From: Cyclospora cayetanensis
Lineage: Eukaryota; Apicomplexa; Conoidasida; Eucoccidiorida; Eimeriidae
Length of the DNA stretch: 64,000 bases
Direction: 5' to 3'
Assembly (NCBI RefSeq): GCF_002999335.1
Contig: NW_020312689.1
Span: 62,001 to 126,000 of the forward strand
The position numbers and the translations under genes are program-made. The notes below the pieces were generated by a model that saw nothing but the letters and a program-made list of their open reading frames with translations, did no database searches and was not told the origin of the DNA. Of this stretch, positions 22,901 to 33,175 are shown piece by piece. Each line of letters opens with the position of its first letter. Position 1 is the first letter of the stretch.

Positions 22901-24216
22901 GGCTTCTTTCTCCGCCATTAGCATCTCTTGCACTTCCTGCACCTGCTGAATTTTTGCTGCATTGTTGTTTCGTTGCAGCTGCACGTCTACCTCTCCCCCC
23001 ACGGCTCGTCAGAAGGCCGCATCTACATCGATGACGGTGTATCCTTCCGCTGCAAGACAGGCAGCTTCATTTACAGGAGAATCAAGGCGCGCATGCAGCA
23101 GCAGCAGCAGCATCTTGTGCATGCGCAAGAGGAAGAGGGCAGCAGCAGCACGACCAAGACGCCGAAACAGCTCCTGACTGTCTGGACGGAGGCTGCCCCC
23201 CTCCCCGTGTCAGGTCCATCGGTGCTGCCGTGGCGTTTAGGGGCCTTAAAGGATGAAGAGCTACCAAATGCATGCGGTATGTCTTCGCATCCTCTCTCTA
23301 TTGATGCTTTTTTCTGGTGGACTCGCGTAAGTGTATCCTTCCTTCCCCGTACGCCGGCACTCTCTGCCCCTGTCCTATGAACTGCTCAGCAGTTTCGCAT
23401 ATTGCGATTTGGGGTGTCTGCGCTCCTCCATTGACTGCTTGCCTGGTGGAAGGCGCATGTCACAAGCTAACGCCGCTGCAATTTTCGGTGTCTTCCCTCC
23501 CCCTCAACCCCGAGGCAGACGAGCTGCGCAAGCCAGCTAAGGCCTTTGTCAGCGCTGCACAAGCGACTGCTGCACGCAACACTGCAGACACAGCACCGAC
23601 TGAGCGAGCAGCATCGGCAGCAGCGGCCTCCCCATCTACTGAAAAGCAAGAGGAGAAGAGGCTTGAGAAGGAGCAACAGCAGCAGCAGGAGAAGGAGCTT
23701 GAGAAGGAGCAACAGCAGCAGCAGGAGAAGGAGTTTGAGAAGGAGCAACAGCAGCAGCAGGAGAAGGAGTTTGAGAAGGAGCAACAGCAGCAGCAGGAGA
23801 AGGAGCTTGAGAAGGAGGCGGAGAAGAGGCTTGAGAAGGAGCAACAGCAGCAGGAGGAGAAGGAGCTTGAGAAGGAGGCGGAGAAGAAGCTTGAGAAGGA
23901 GCAACAGCAGCAGCAGGAGAAGGAGCTTGAGAAGGAGGCGGAGAAGAAGCTTGAGAAGAAGCAACAGCAGCACGAGGAGAAGAAGCAGCAGCAGGAGCAA
24001 CAGCAACAGCAGCAGGAGCTTGAAGATCCTTCGGCCGTTAGGGCGGCTGTAAATGCTCTTCTTCAGCAGCGGACGGTGGAAAGTGAGCTCCAGCAGTTAC
24101 GACAACAGCAGCAACAACAGTTAGGTCCATGCCCTCTGTACCGGGTGCTCCTACTACTTACTCCTGGAGTGCTGCTCACCACGCACACCGACTGGGCAGT
24201 GCAGCTGCGCTGGTAG
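14296..24216 (+). CDS. GANAB: Glucosidase II alpha subunit (GH31)
   Basis: ER alpha-glucosidase that trims the inner glucoses from N-glycans. Proposed exons: 14296-16178, 17228-17645, 17901-18068, 18813-about 18887, 19321-19395, 19635-19951, 20226-20353, 21503-21698, 21894-22238, 22488-22731, 22979-about 23330 and about 23393-24216. Signatures in order: SPFCHRF (N-terminal Cys motif), VYGLFEHAAPYKL, GKHQSRWSYENE, ALWLDIDH, WIDMNEPSVF with the nucleophile Asp at 19704-19706, WTGDNEASWHSL with the acid/base Asp at 20272-20274, GADVGGF, LRRIPVFIRGG, and the C-terminal DWAVQLRW. About 1670 residues against about 940 in animals; the excess is Gln/Ala/Ser inserts and a Lys-Glu-Gln repeat in the last exon. 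The fourth and last junctions are uncertain, and no signal peptide is visible at 14296, so an upstream exon is likely. Confidence 0.93.
15049..15090 (+). repeat. CAG run giving a Ser tract in glucosidase II exon 1
   Basis: Trinucleotide repeat read in the AGC frame, giving Ser. Exon 1 also carries a poly-Ala/Thr stretch at 15691-15785 from GCA/ACA codons. Both lie between conserved blocks and look like neutral loops. Confidence 0.7.
16561..17070 (+). repeat. Minisatellite in glucosidase II intron 1
   Basis: About eight copies of a 46-50 base unit centred on GTATGTTTGTGCATATAGG, alternating with TATATACATAGGTACAT or GTATATAGATACGT variants. It lies wholly inside the intron 16179-17227. The long minus-strand frames here are translations of the repeat. 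Confidence 0.9.
17717..17750. repeat. Perfect hairpin in glucosidase II intron 2
   Basis: Two 16-base arms (17717-17732 and 17735-17750) are exact reverse complements around a two-base loop. Each arm contains GCATGCATCGCTC or its complement. It sits in the intron 17646-17900. Confidence 0.9.
18240..18780 (+). repeat. Minisatellite in glucosidase II intron 3
   Basis: Roughly 15-20 irregular copies of ACTCTTGTATGCCCATAT with variable TATATACA spacers, about 20-45 bases each. Unrelated in sequence to the intron 1 array. Confidence 0.88.
20173..20203. repeat. Hairpin just upstream of glucosidase II exon 7
   Basis: Arms of 13 bases (20173-20185 and 20191-20203) are exact reverse complements around a 5-base loop. 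The structure ends 22 bases before the proposed exon start at 20226, close to where the branch point and pyrimidine tract should lie. Confidence 0.85.
20440..21400 (+). repeat. Minisatellite in glucosidase II intron 7
   Basis: About twelve copies of a unit near 60-65 bases: CTGCTGCATGTTGCTTGCTT, then GCTGCAATATGTGTGTG, then TATGTCTGTTTGTGCGTGTA. It lies inside the intron 20354-21502. Long plus and minus frames here (up to 435 codons) only translate the repeat. Confidence 0.92.
22300..22400 (+). repeat. CAG cluster and short duplication in glucosidase II intron 9
   Basis: A run of CAG from about 22310 to 22340 is followed by two near-identical copies of ATAGCTT-GTAGAAGCAGTTTTAGTA at about 22340 and 22385. 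Inside the intron 22239-22487. Confidence 0.7.
23650..24015 (+). repeat. In-frame Lys-Glu-Gln repeat in glucosidase II last exon
   Basis: Tandem units encode LEKEQQQQQEKE (36 bases) and a longer form with AEKRLEKE added (about 60 bases), about eight units in all. All units keep frame, giving a charged helical insert between the IAIWG strand and the C-terminal DWAVQLRW. Confidence 0.9.
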
Positions 24217-24974
24217 TAGCATTTTTTCCGTCCTCGCGGATGGCTTTTTTAGCTGTTGCTCTTCTCTGCAGAGCAATGCATGCGGCAGCGGAGGGCCTTG
24301 GTCGCCTTGCGGCTTCCTAGGAAGCTCGACACGAAAAAAAATGGTGAGCGCGGTGCTCTCCTTCCCGCCTCAGTGTATACACAGGGCGACATGCGCATCC
24401 TGCTACAAGAATGGTTACTACCTATGCTGAAAAAGCAGCCGTTTTTGTGCATCCGGACTGGCTAGCTGTTGTTTGGAGCCTGAACACGCCGCTCCTTATT
24501 GGCGCATGCTGGGCATGTTGCGCTTGCGCATTTTTCGCCTGTCTCTTTTTTGGCGATGATGTTAGAGAGTGCAACACTAAAGCCAAGTGCTGAGCAGTAG
24601 CAGCCGCAGCAGCAGCATCTATCATATCTACACCGTATTTTTCGCTAGCTAGCGTGCTCGACTACTGCTGGACACACTGGCAGCAAAATCGAAAACTATG
24701 CGAGCGCTCCGCGAAAAAGAGTTTTCTCGAGACTCCCACGCAACAAGGCTGTACAACCCCCTCCATGATAACAGCCCCTGCCCTCCTCTGTGAGCTGCCT
24801 ACATACAGCCAACACCTCTCTTGCGTAGAAAGCCTAAGCCAACACGTGCTAGTGCAGCTGGACGCCGTCCCTTAGCTGCAGCAAAACTGTGCTGCCGTTC
24901 TATATACACCAAGATCTCCTAAAACGCCACCCTCTGCACTGAGTGATCGACCACACCCGAGCAGCGTGCAGCCC
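24217..24974. other. 3' intergenic between convergent genes
   Basis: Short frames only. A GCTAGCTAGCGTGC word lies at 24643-24658. It separates the stop of glucosidase II (24216) from the stop of the minus-strand dioxygenase gene (24975), so it should hold both 3' untranslated regions. Confidence 0.4.
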
Positions 24975-26764
24975 CTAAATATCTTCTAATGCGCACTGCT
25001 GCTGCTTATACACCATATAACGATAAAGCACCATTCGCTGCAAATAGCGGTGCATGCGGTGCAGATACACGCGAATCTTACAAGGAGAGCTCGCGTCGGG
25101 GGCAAGCCGCTCACAAGAGTCCTCCTGCGCCTCCTCCTGCTGCCGTGCATCTTCTTGTATCAACGCCAGGGGGTTGATTCTATTGAGAACGCACAACTCA
25201 TCGAGATTGATGGCGGCAGCTTCTGCTTTCGTCAGATCCAAAAAAGATTCCTCTTCTTCAGGTTTGAACGGCTGCTGTTGCTGCTTGGAATCCGCTAGCT
25301 TCTCATCCACACACGAAGTCTCCTTCTCGCTGTTGTGTCGCGAACTCGCGGGATGTTGTGCGTCTGCTGCTGACAGCCCATTCTCGCATGCAACCCCAGT
25401 GCCGCCTGCTGCTTCTGTCTCAGCAGCCTCTTCCTCCGGAGGTGCTTCGCCCTCGTCCTCCTCCTGTGGCTTCTGCTGCTGCTGCAGCTGCGGAACCTGT
25501 GGGTACTGTTGCCAATTCAAAAAGTGCGTCTTGCTACCGACCTTCTCCCCTCCGCAGAACCGCCTATCCACCAGCGACATGTAGATGAGGGGCCTCATAG
25601 AGGCCTCTGCGTGGCTGCTCCCTCTGTGCCGCACGATGTTGTCCATTATCAGCAAATCGCCTGGAGAACAGCAAGCCACAGAGAATCAAAGCAGGCTGTT
25701 GAAGCACGAATTTTGCCAAGAAGACGTGCAAAAGGTGGCATCGTTGCCAAAGCCGCCTTCTTGCTCTGTATCCCGTTCGCAGATCCGCAAAAGCCCCTCT
25801 CGCCACTCGACGATTCCCGCAACGCTACGACACTCTCCATATACATATGCATATATATACACGAGCAAGCAGGGAAGCTGCATGCACGTGGAAAGGGCGA
25901 CTGCAATCACGAGATTGGCAGAGCAGCCGCCAGCAGCACCAAGGGTCGAGGCGGCGACGGCCTACACAACTCAGCAAGGCGATGAGCACGCACTCTGTGC
26001 TTGGAGCCCAAGCATTTTTTCGAGATGGCTGTAAAATCCTGCTTTTTACGACGGAAGAGTGGTAGAAGGGGGGACAGGCGGAGAGGCGCCTGCTGTTTTG
26101 CGCTTACCTGCTTGCGCATTTGAGGTGAGTGTCTGACTGCCAATGAAGAAAGTCGTTGGGGAATTCGTGCCGTTCAAGTCTACCAGCGGGAAGAAGGCGC
26201 TCACAATATTTCGCCTGCATGCACAAGTGTGTAGCGCCGCAGCAGTAGCAGGAGTCTTATTAAAATGCGGCGCAATCGTCGCCCCTCCACTTCTAGGATG
26301 TGGTGTATACGCACAGTCCGCTTCGACACAAGAAGAAATGCGCGTGTGTATATGCGTGTTTGTGAGTATAAACGTCTTGCGCGCGCACTTGTGGGCTTCT
26401 TCGTGGTAATCGTAGTGCGTCTTTTGTGTGCTGTCGTGCGGTCCCATAGACATGAGATACCCACAGGTGACTTGCTGCCACGCCGGCTCGACATACACCT
26501 CATCCGTATCGTCCTCTGCAGTTGCGGCTGCCTCCTGCGAGACAGATTCCTCGAATTTAGACACGCATGCGCTGGAACCTCGCATGGCCCCCCCCCCGCA
26601 AAGCGACACCAAAGAAACGCGGCTAGCTGCGCTGTCGTCGGAGACTGCTGCGACTGCAGCAGACCCCCCTTCGTCATCCTCCGGCTCTGTAGCGGTGCTC
26701 GCAGTTGTGCTCCCTCCGCTGGTTCGCTGTAAGTCCCTCTTGACATCCCCGAGCTGCAGCAGCA

Positions 26765-26804
<40 letters not shown>

Positions 26805-29800
26805 CCTCTGCAGCGTCTTTTCCCAAGAACAAAATTCTACAGCCATGGCGGCAGCGGCACACTGCTGCAGCACACGCAGCTTGCTGCGCAGCAAGGCGTG
26901 GATCTCTCTTAAGGGCCCCTCGCCATACTCCAGGTGCTGCTCTGAGACATTCACGTCGACTCGCCTGTCGCACCATTGCGACACACATGCACACAGAGAC
27001 ACACAGACACATACACACCCGAAGACTCCTCTCCGTGCATGCACGATTTCGCTCTTACCGCTAGATGGCGCTCTACAGACCGCCCCACACAGAAGACACC
27101 TCAACTCCGACCCGAACTCCCCGCTTCCCATGCATGACTGAAAGGGCACATTCCCCTACTCCCCACGAAGTTTCACCAGCTCGCCCAAAAGGAAAAACAA
27201 AAAAGCACGGCTGCTGGCCAGTTTACAGACACCGCAGACGACATACGCCTCTCTACCCCGCAGCAGGCTGAAGTTGCCCTTTGCGCGTCTGCAGCACAAG
27301 AATGCAGCAGCAGCAGCAGCAGCCGTGGCAAAGCAGCAAGGCAGAAATCACGCAGCTCTTACAGGGGGGAGTTTCTGCAAGCGATGCCGTCAAACTTAAA
27401 AATGGAAGACTGCTGGTAAGGCCAGTGTTGGTGCTGCTGTTGCTGCAGAACACGCTGCATGAGCAGCGCAAAGTGTGCATGCACCAGCCGCCAGATGGCT
27501 TGCACCTCCTCCCGAGGCACCTGAGAGGCAGCAGCAGCAACGACAACAGCAACAATGAGTGCATTTCAAAGCGCAGCGAAACGTGCTGCTGCTGCTGCAG
27601 CTGTCTGAACAGCCACCGAAGTCAACCCCAGGCGATCTCATCAATGCATCAAATGCATCAAATACATCAAATGCACCAAATGCATCAATGCATCAAATGC
27701 ATCAAATACATCAAATGCATCAAATACATCAAATGCACCAAATACATCAAATACATCAAATACATCAAATGCACCAAATGCGCCAAATGCATCAAATACA
27801 TCAAATGCACCAAATGCATCAAATGCACCAAATACATCAAATGCATCAAATGCAGCATAAGAGTAATGAGACACAGATTGCAGCGGCAGCACCAGATATT
27901 TTAACACAGCGGCAATAAGGTGCTTACCACATTTCGGTAAACCTGAACACCATCCCGTAGGAGTGCGCAGGTGTCAATTGTCTCGTGAGTGATTCCAGGA
28001 GAGACGTGGAGTAGTTGTTGCCGCAGAAGCCGCTGCCTCTCCGCAAGAGCAGCCCCTTCTAAGAAAATCCATCGGCTGTTGCTGCTGGCACCCTGCCCAC
28101 TGGAGGCGACTCCTTTGAGCGCTGCTGTCGCAATGGGGGGGGGATTACATGGCTGCAAAAGCAGTCGAACAAATAAAAACGATTCCTGACACCAGTAGCA
28201 ACAGCAGCATTAGCACTGGTTTTAGCACCAGCTCGAGCACTCTGTAGTACATCCCCGCCAACAGGCTACGTGCAATCCTCAACACTGCTGTTGCTGCTGC
28301 AGCATCTGCTCTTCGCCTGCTCTCTTGCTCGCACTTACCACGGCTCCAAGAGCCTTTAGCGTGGCGTTGACGATCTGCTGCTGCTGCTGCCCAGCATCTC
28401 CCATACAGCAGTAGATGCCTCCCTGCAGGATATCCACCCCGCTGCTGCTGCTGTTGTTGCCTACAGCAAGCAGCATGCAAGCTGCAGCACACAGCAGTGC
28501 CTGTAGCAGCTCGCGCACCACCCCAGAGGCGCACCAGGCAAGCGACAAAACGCCTACCCACTCGTCGGCGCTGTTGCTGCTGCCGTTGCTTTCGCAGCCG
28601 CTTATGCCGCTTCTACAGCTCTCCCCATCTCCGCGATTGCAGCAAGGCAGCAGCTGCACGTGAACTCCGCAGGAGAACTGCAACACTTCATCTGCAGGAA
28701 AAGCAGCAACAAGCAGAGCCGCCACACCCGTGAACTCGCCATGAGGGAAGCGCAATAGCGGGGTTGTTGTTTTAAGAGCAGCGTCTACACAGGGAAGCTA
28801 GACCGCTAGAACGCTGCTGCAAGAGGAGGAGCTGCTTCGCAGCAGCACCAGCTGTTGCCGCGGCAAAACAGCTCAGTTCGCGATGCGATGATTTGAGAAG
28901 CTGCTTACTGTCGAGGGGAGCCTGCAGCAGCTGCGCAGGCGAATCGACTTGTCTGTCTGCCGCAAGCAGAAGGAGGCCGTGTTGTAGAAGCGAAGTGCTC
29001 GCTTCCCGTTTGAGCCTGCTGCTGATGCTGCTGCCACCTTCCTCCCTTGCTGCAGCAGCAGCTGCAGGAACGGCTGCTGCTGCTGCAGATGCGAGGCACG
29101 AAGCCCTGGCATTTGCTGCCGTGCGGATGGCGCTGCATGCAGCGGGAACATGCCGGGTGTACGTACAGGAGCTGCTGCTGCTGCTGCTCTGGGCTGCAGC
29201 GGCTGCAGCCGTTTTCCTGCTGTTGCTGCCTGTCTCGCACAGCAGCAAGACTCCGTGCTGAGCCAGCAGCCTCAGCGCCTTGTGATAGGCTTCAGCCAGC
29301 GTGTCTGTAATGGTCTCTGCCCTTCCCAAGACTGCCGCGGCTACGTGAAACTGCTGCTGCTGCTGATCCGCCTGAGACTGCAGCAGCACCCGCAGCACTG
29401 GAATTTCACGCAGCTGCTGCAGACGACGCCACAGAGGATGCGCATACACCTGCTGGTGCTGCTGGCGAGATTCTCGCTTCACGGACGCAGCCTCTGGCTG
29501 CAGCAGCTCGCTCTTCTGAAGCAACTCCTTCTCTCGGCTCAACTCTTTCTGCTGCTTGCACCGTCGAGACATCTCCTCCTGCAGCGCAGCAAGCTGAGCC
29601 TGCCGAGCCGTGGGAATGGAGGGGAAAGTAGAAGAGGGGGTTGCCGCTCGCTGACGCTGCTGCCCCTTGTGAGGCGCATGCAGCTCGCCATCCTGCTGCA
29701 CCTGCTGCTGTTGCTGCTGCTGTTGCTGCTGCTGTTTCACACGGTGCTGCGTAACCATATCCGATTTCGCATGTGGGCGGAAGGAAGCGTTTGCCGCACG

Positions 29801-31054
29801 GGCTGCTGCTGTTGCTGCCGCAGCTACAGCAGCAGCATCAGCGGCAGCAGCAAGAGCTTTCGCTGAAGGCGTCCTCCTGCGCTTGCCTGGGAGCGCTTCG
29901 CCCGTAACAACAGCAGCAGCTGCTGCTGCTGCTTCGGCTGCTGCCTCTGCCGCTGCAGCAGCAGCCGCTGCTGCCGTATCCCACGCCTCCGGTGTAAGGA
30001 ATTTTGCTTGGCGCTTCGCGTATCGACTTTTCAGCTCCACAGCTGGCAGTTGCAGCTGCAGCTGAGGATTCCTAGAAGACTCTCGTTGCTGCTTCCTCCC
30101 GTGCTGCTCCTGCTTCAGCAGTTGCTGCTGCTGCAGCTGTTGCTGCAGCAGCAGCTGTTGCTGCAGCTCCCGCAGCGGTTCGCTGCACGCAGAAAAGCCG
30201 CCTTCTGCTCTGCCGCTCTGAAACGCCTGCTGTATCAACAGCACCCGCTGCTGCAAATTGCTGCACTCGGCTGCCAGCTGCTGAGGCGAGACGACCTGCT
30301 GCTGCTGATGATGCTGCTGGGGAAGTTCGTCCTGCTGGAGTGTAGATACACCGGCATTGCGCAGGAGATTGCGAGCCCGCAGCAGCAGCAGCTGCTGCTG
30401 CTGCTCCTGCAATATTTTCTGCTGCAGCAGAATCTGCGCGTCCAGATCGTTAGTCTCCGGTGCCTGCATCAGGAGGGAGAGATCCTTCGGCTCTTCTTCC
30501 TGATTCTGTTGCTGCAGCTGTTGCTGCTGCTGTTGCTGCTGAAGGTGCCACTGCAGCTGCTGCTTCAGGCGTACCTGCTGCAGGTGCTGCTGCTGCATGT
30601 GCGCCTGCAGCTGTACCTGCTGCAGCAATCGCAGATGCGCTTGGGGGGAGACTGCGCTGTTGTCAGGCGCTGCCGCTGGTAAAAAGCCGAGCTGCGAGCT
30701 CTGGTTTTGTTGGTGTTGCTGCTGCTGCCGAAGAGCTTCAATTTGCTCCACTAGATCTGCTGGTTGCTCTAGCAGCACTGCCGCATGGCCTGCCGACGAC
30801 TGCTGCTCGTGCTGGATGTGCAGCGACAGCGGTGACGGTGATGCTCCGAATGCTGCTGCAGCGCCATCACTGTCGTAAGCTGCATCCATTGCTGTGCGAC
30901 GCCTTTGTTCGGAGTAGCCAGCGATTGACAACAGCCTTGTTGCTTCGAAGGCTTCGGTTGCAGTGGCAGCTGCTGCCACTGCCGGGTGCGTAGGTGTATG
31001 GACAAGAGCCGATACAGCTGCTCCCTCTTGCCCCACCGCCGATGTTTCTGTCAC
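24975..31054 (-). CDS. Gln-rich protein with C-terminal PhyH-like 2-oxoglutarate/Fe(II) oxygenase
   Basis: Proposed exons: 31054-28909, 28784-28339, 28185-27928, 27520-27363, 26964-26389, 26214-26108 and 25660-24975. All six junctions are GT-AG and in phase, giving 1458 residues. Residues 1-715 are Gln/Ala-rich. About 716-900 is a more compact Leu/Ala-rich region (RFPHGEFTGVAALLVAAFP) of unknown type. The oxygenase follows: DTCALLRDGVQVYRNV plus VPREEVQAIWRLVHAHF is a typical PhyH start; THYDYH gives the HxD pair (about H1186, D1188); FFPLVDLNGTNSPTTFFIGSQ is the central strand; GDLLIMDNIVRHRG gives the distal His (about H1242), with Arg 11 residues on (R1253) for 2-oxoglutarate, the spacing known in phytanoyl-CoA dioxygenase. 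Substrate unknown. A 5' exon may lie near 31160-31420, where a frame ends at GTAAGG. Confidence 0.75.
26758..26812 (-). repeat. CTG run giving poly-Gln in the oxygenase
   Basis: About twelve consecutive Gln codons on the minus strand, inside the exon between the REIHALLRSKL helix and the HxD motif. Probably a loop insert. Confidence 0.85.
27640..27860 (+). repeat. 9-base minisatellite in intron 3 of the oxygenase gene
   Basis: Over twenty copies of ATCAAATGC, ATCAAATAC and ACCAAATGC, nearly all in 9-base register. It lies in the intron 27521-27927. It translates as HQMHQIHQM on one strand and DAFDVF on the other, which explains the frames here. Confidence 0.93.
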
Positions 31055-33175
31055 GTCAGTTGTCCCACAGACTGAGGATATGCCAATTGCTGCCGGATTT
31101 CCAGCTTCCGCGTAAATTCCTCGCCCTCTCGTGGCTTCCTCCGTTGCGGCAGGCCTTACCTACGGGGGTCGATTGCGGGTAGGGTGAAGGCTTCCAGCCT
31201 AGGGGTTGCAAAAAAGTGCATCCAACAAGTTATAATGGCGAATTTGCTCAAAATGTAAAAGCAACAACCGGAAGTCTCGGCGCGAGTGGGCCTCTGCCGT
31301 GCTACAGGCCTCCTGGAGCTCTCGCGCCGCAGCACTGCAGCGGCTGCGGGTGCTGATAGCATGGGAATGTGTAATGCGAGTGACACCCCCCAAACTCTGA
31401 TGCATGCTACCAACAAGTTAGGAAAAAGATACGAAGCGTAAGCAGAGGCTTAACGGTGCCGCAGCCTTGCAGACAAGCCATCATCACGTTCTTGGCCTCT
31501 CCTGCAGCCCCTCCAGAGCACCCCTACTTCAAGATCCTTGGGGAAACCTTTTGAGGCTTCAGCCTTTTTAAGACTCTCGGAATAGGATTCGACGCGTGAG
31601 GCGATGATGGGGTCCTGCGGCTCTCCTGTGTAGGCAGTGGCGCTCAGTGCCACCCTACCCAAGTGTATGTATGCACACGCTATTTAGCTGCCCCCATTTG
31701 ATGCCACTGGTGTTAGAGCCGCCGCAGTGGCAAAGGCAGCTGCTCTTTTCCTTAGGAAGATATTGCCAAGAGGTCCCTGCGCGAAACTGCCCTGGATGAG
31801 CTGCAGCAGGCTGTGTGCCTTCCTAAGAGTCTTGCATGTGTCGACACATGAAGGCACTTTCCAGAAAGCCTCTGCACTCGGCTGTCTTCTAGCAACGCAT
31901 GTACCCTTCTGCTCGACACTGCAGTAAGTGCTGCTGGAGCAGCACGGGGAACCAAGGGGGAGGCAACAGCGGCGCGGAGGGTCGTCCACGCGCCTCTAGC
32001 TGCAGTTGCTACTGGCAGCTGGCACTCCAAAGCCGCGCATTCTCCGGACTGCTGGCAAATCCACCTTTAGAATGAGAGGCAAGGCAACTGCCTTCACGGA
32101 CAGACTCGCATGTGGGCAGCCCCTTTTTTCACACGTCCCCATGAGCTTCTTGTGTCTGGCACACGCAACACTGCCTATTGCAGCAGCGATTCAGTAGCTC
32201 TTCTACCATAGAAAAAAATGAGGCAGCCTCTCGCCGCTTTTTCTCGTTACGTTCCGGAGATTCCGAGCCGCTGGCGCACTCTGTGCAGCCGCACAGAGTT
32301 CCCAAAAGTCTGGGGCACAGCCTCAGACTTCGTCATCCTGTGCAGTGTTGAGGGTGCAAAGGCCTTCAAGACAGAGACTGCCCTATTCTCGCCTCGGCCT
32401 CTCTCTTCACACCAGCGGCAGCGAACCAACGCTGCCTTAAGCTAGGGTGCTTATAGAGAGAGAAGCTCACGCGAACCTCCACGTAGCGCAAATCAGCATA
32501 GCTGCCCCGACTGCTGCTTGAGAGATTGCAGGAAGCGCCTTGTCTCTAACATAGGGGGCCTCAACGCGTTGGCAGCCCAACCCAGTGCTGTACTAGCTGC
32601 TTCGCCTTTGTAGAAGGCTCACCACTCGACACACTGCCTCTGGGAACCCCCGCATATGATGTGTAGCAAACATTTCATCCGCCGTGATGAGTGCTGCAAG
32701 CTAAAGCCTCAAGACACCCGGAGGCCCTCTGCGCAGCACTAGCCCGAGGTCGATCAAAACAAACAACAAATCAAGAAAACATCAGTTGTTGCTATTCGCG
32801 TGCGGCTGGAGGGTTTGGCCTCCTGCGTTCTAAGGCTCGGGCTTTAATATCCCCCCACTCACCACTGCCCTCTGCTGCAACAACCTTTTCCGTAGACTCC
32901 TCTCCTCTTTCTGCCGCTGGATAAGCACGTTTGGTGCCAGCGCACATGCAGCATTCTCCCAGTACTCTCTCTCGGGGTGTGGGGAGCAGCTGCGTTTCGA
33001 CACCGCAGGTGCTGCTGCAATCGCCGCTTCTGCTTCTGCTTGAAGAGCAGCTGCTGTCCTGTGAAATCCCCGCAGCCAATTTCTAATGCTACATCGGCGT
33101 CGCTTCGGCTGTACGCTGCTCTATGCGCTGCGGTGCTGAGCGGAGACCTCGACTCTTTGCAAGCTCAGGTGATCC
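31055..33175. other. Spacer with no recognised gene
   Basis: A minus frame at 31156-31416 ends at a CCCGTAG/GTAAGG donor-like site and may be a 5' exon of the oxygenase gene. Other frames are short and uneven. CAG repeats are scarce between 31200 and 32980. Confidence 0.35.

Noticed and set aside
23467..24006. 179-codon minus-strand poly-Leu ORF resembling membrane helices
   Set aside because: Antisense of the Lys-Glu-Gln repeat in glucosidase II.
29008..30682. Plus-strand Leu/Gln/Cys-rich ORFs
   Set aside because: Antisense of the Gln-rich exon of the oxygenase gene; CTG runs read as Leu or Cys.
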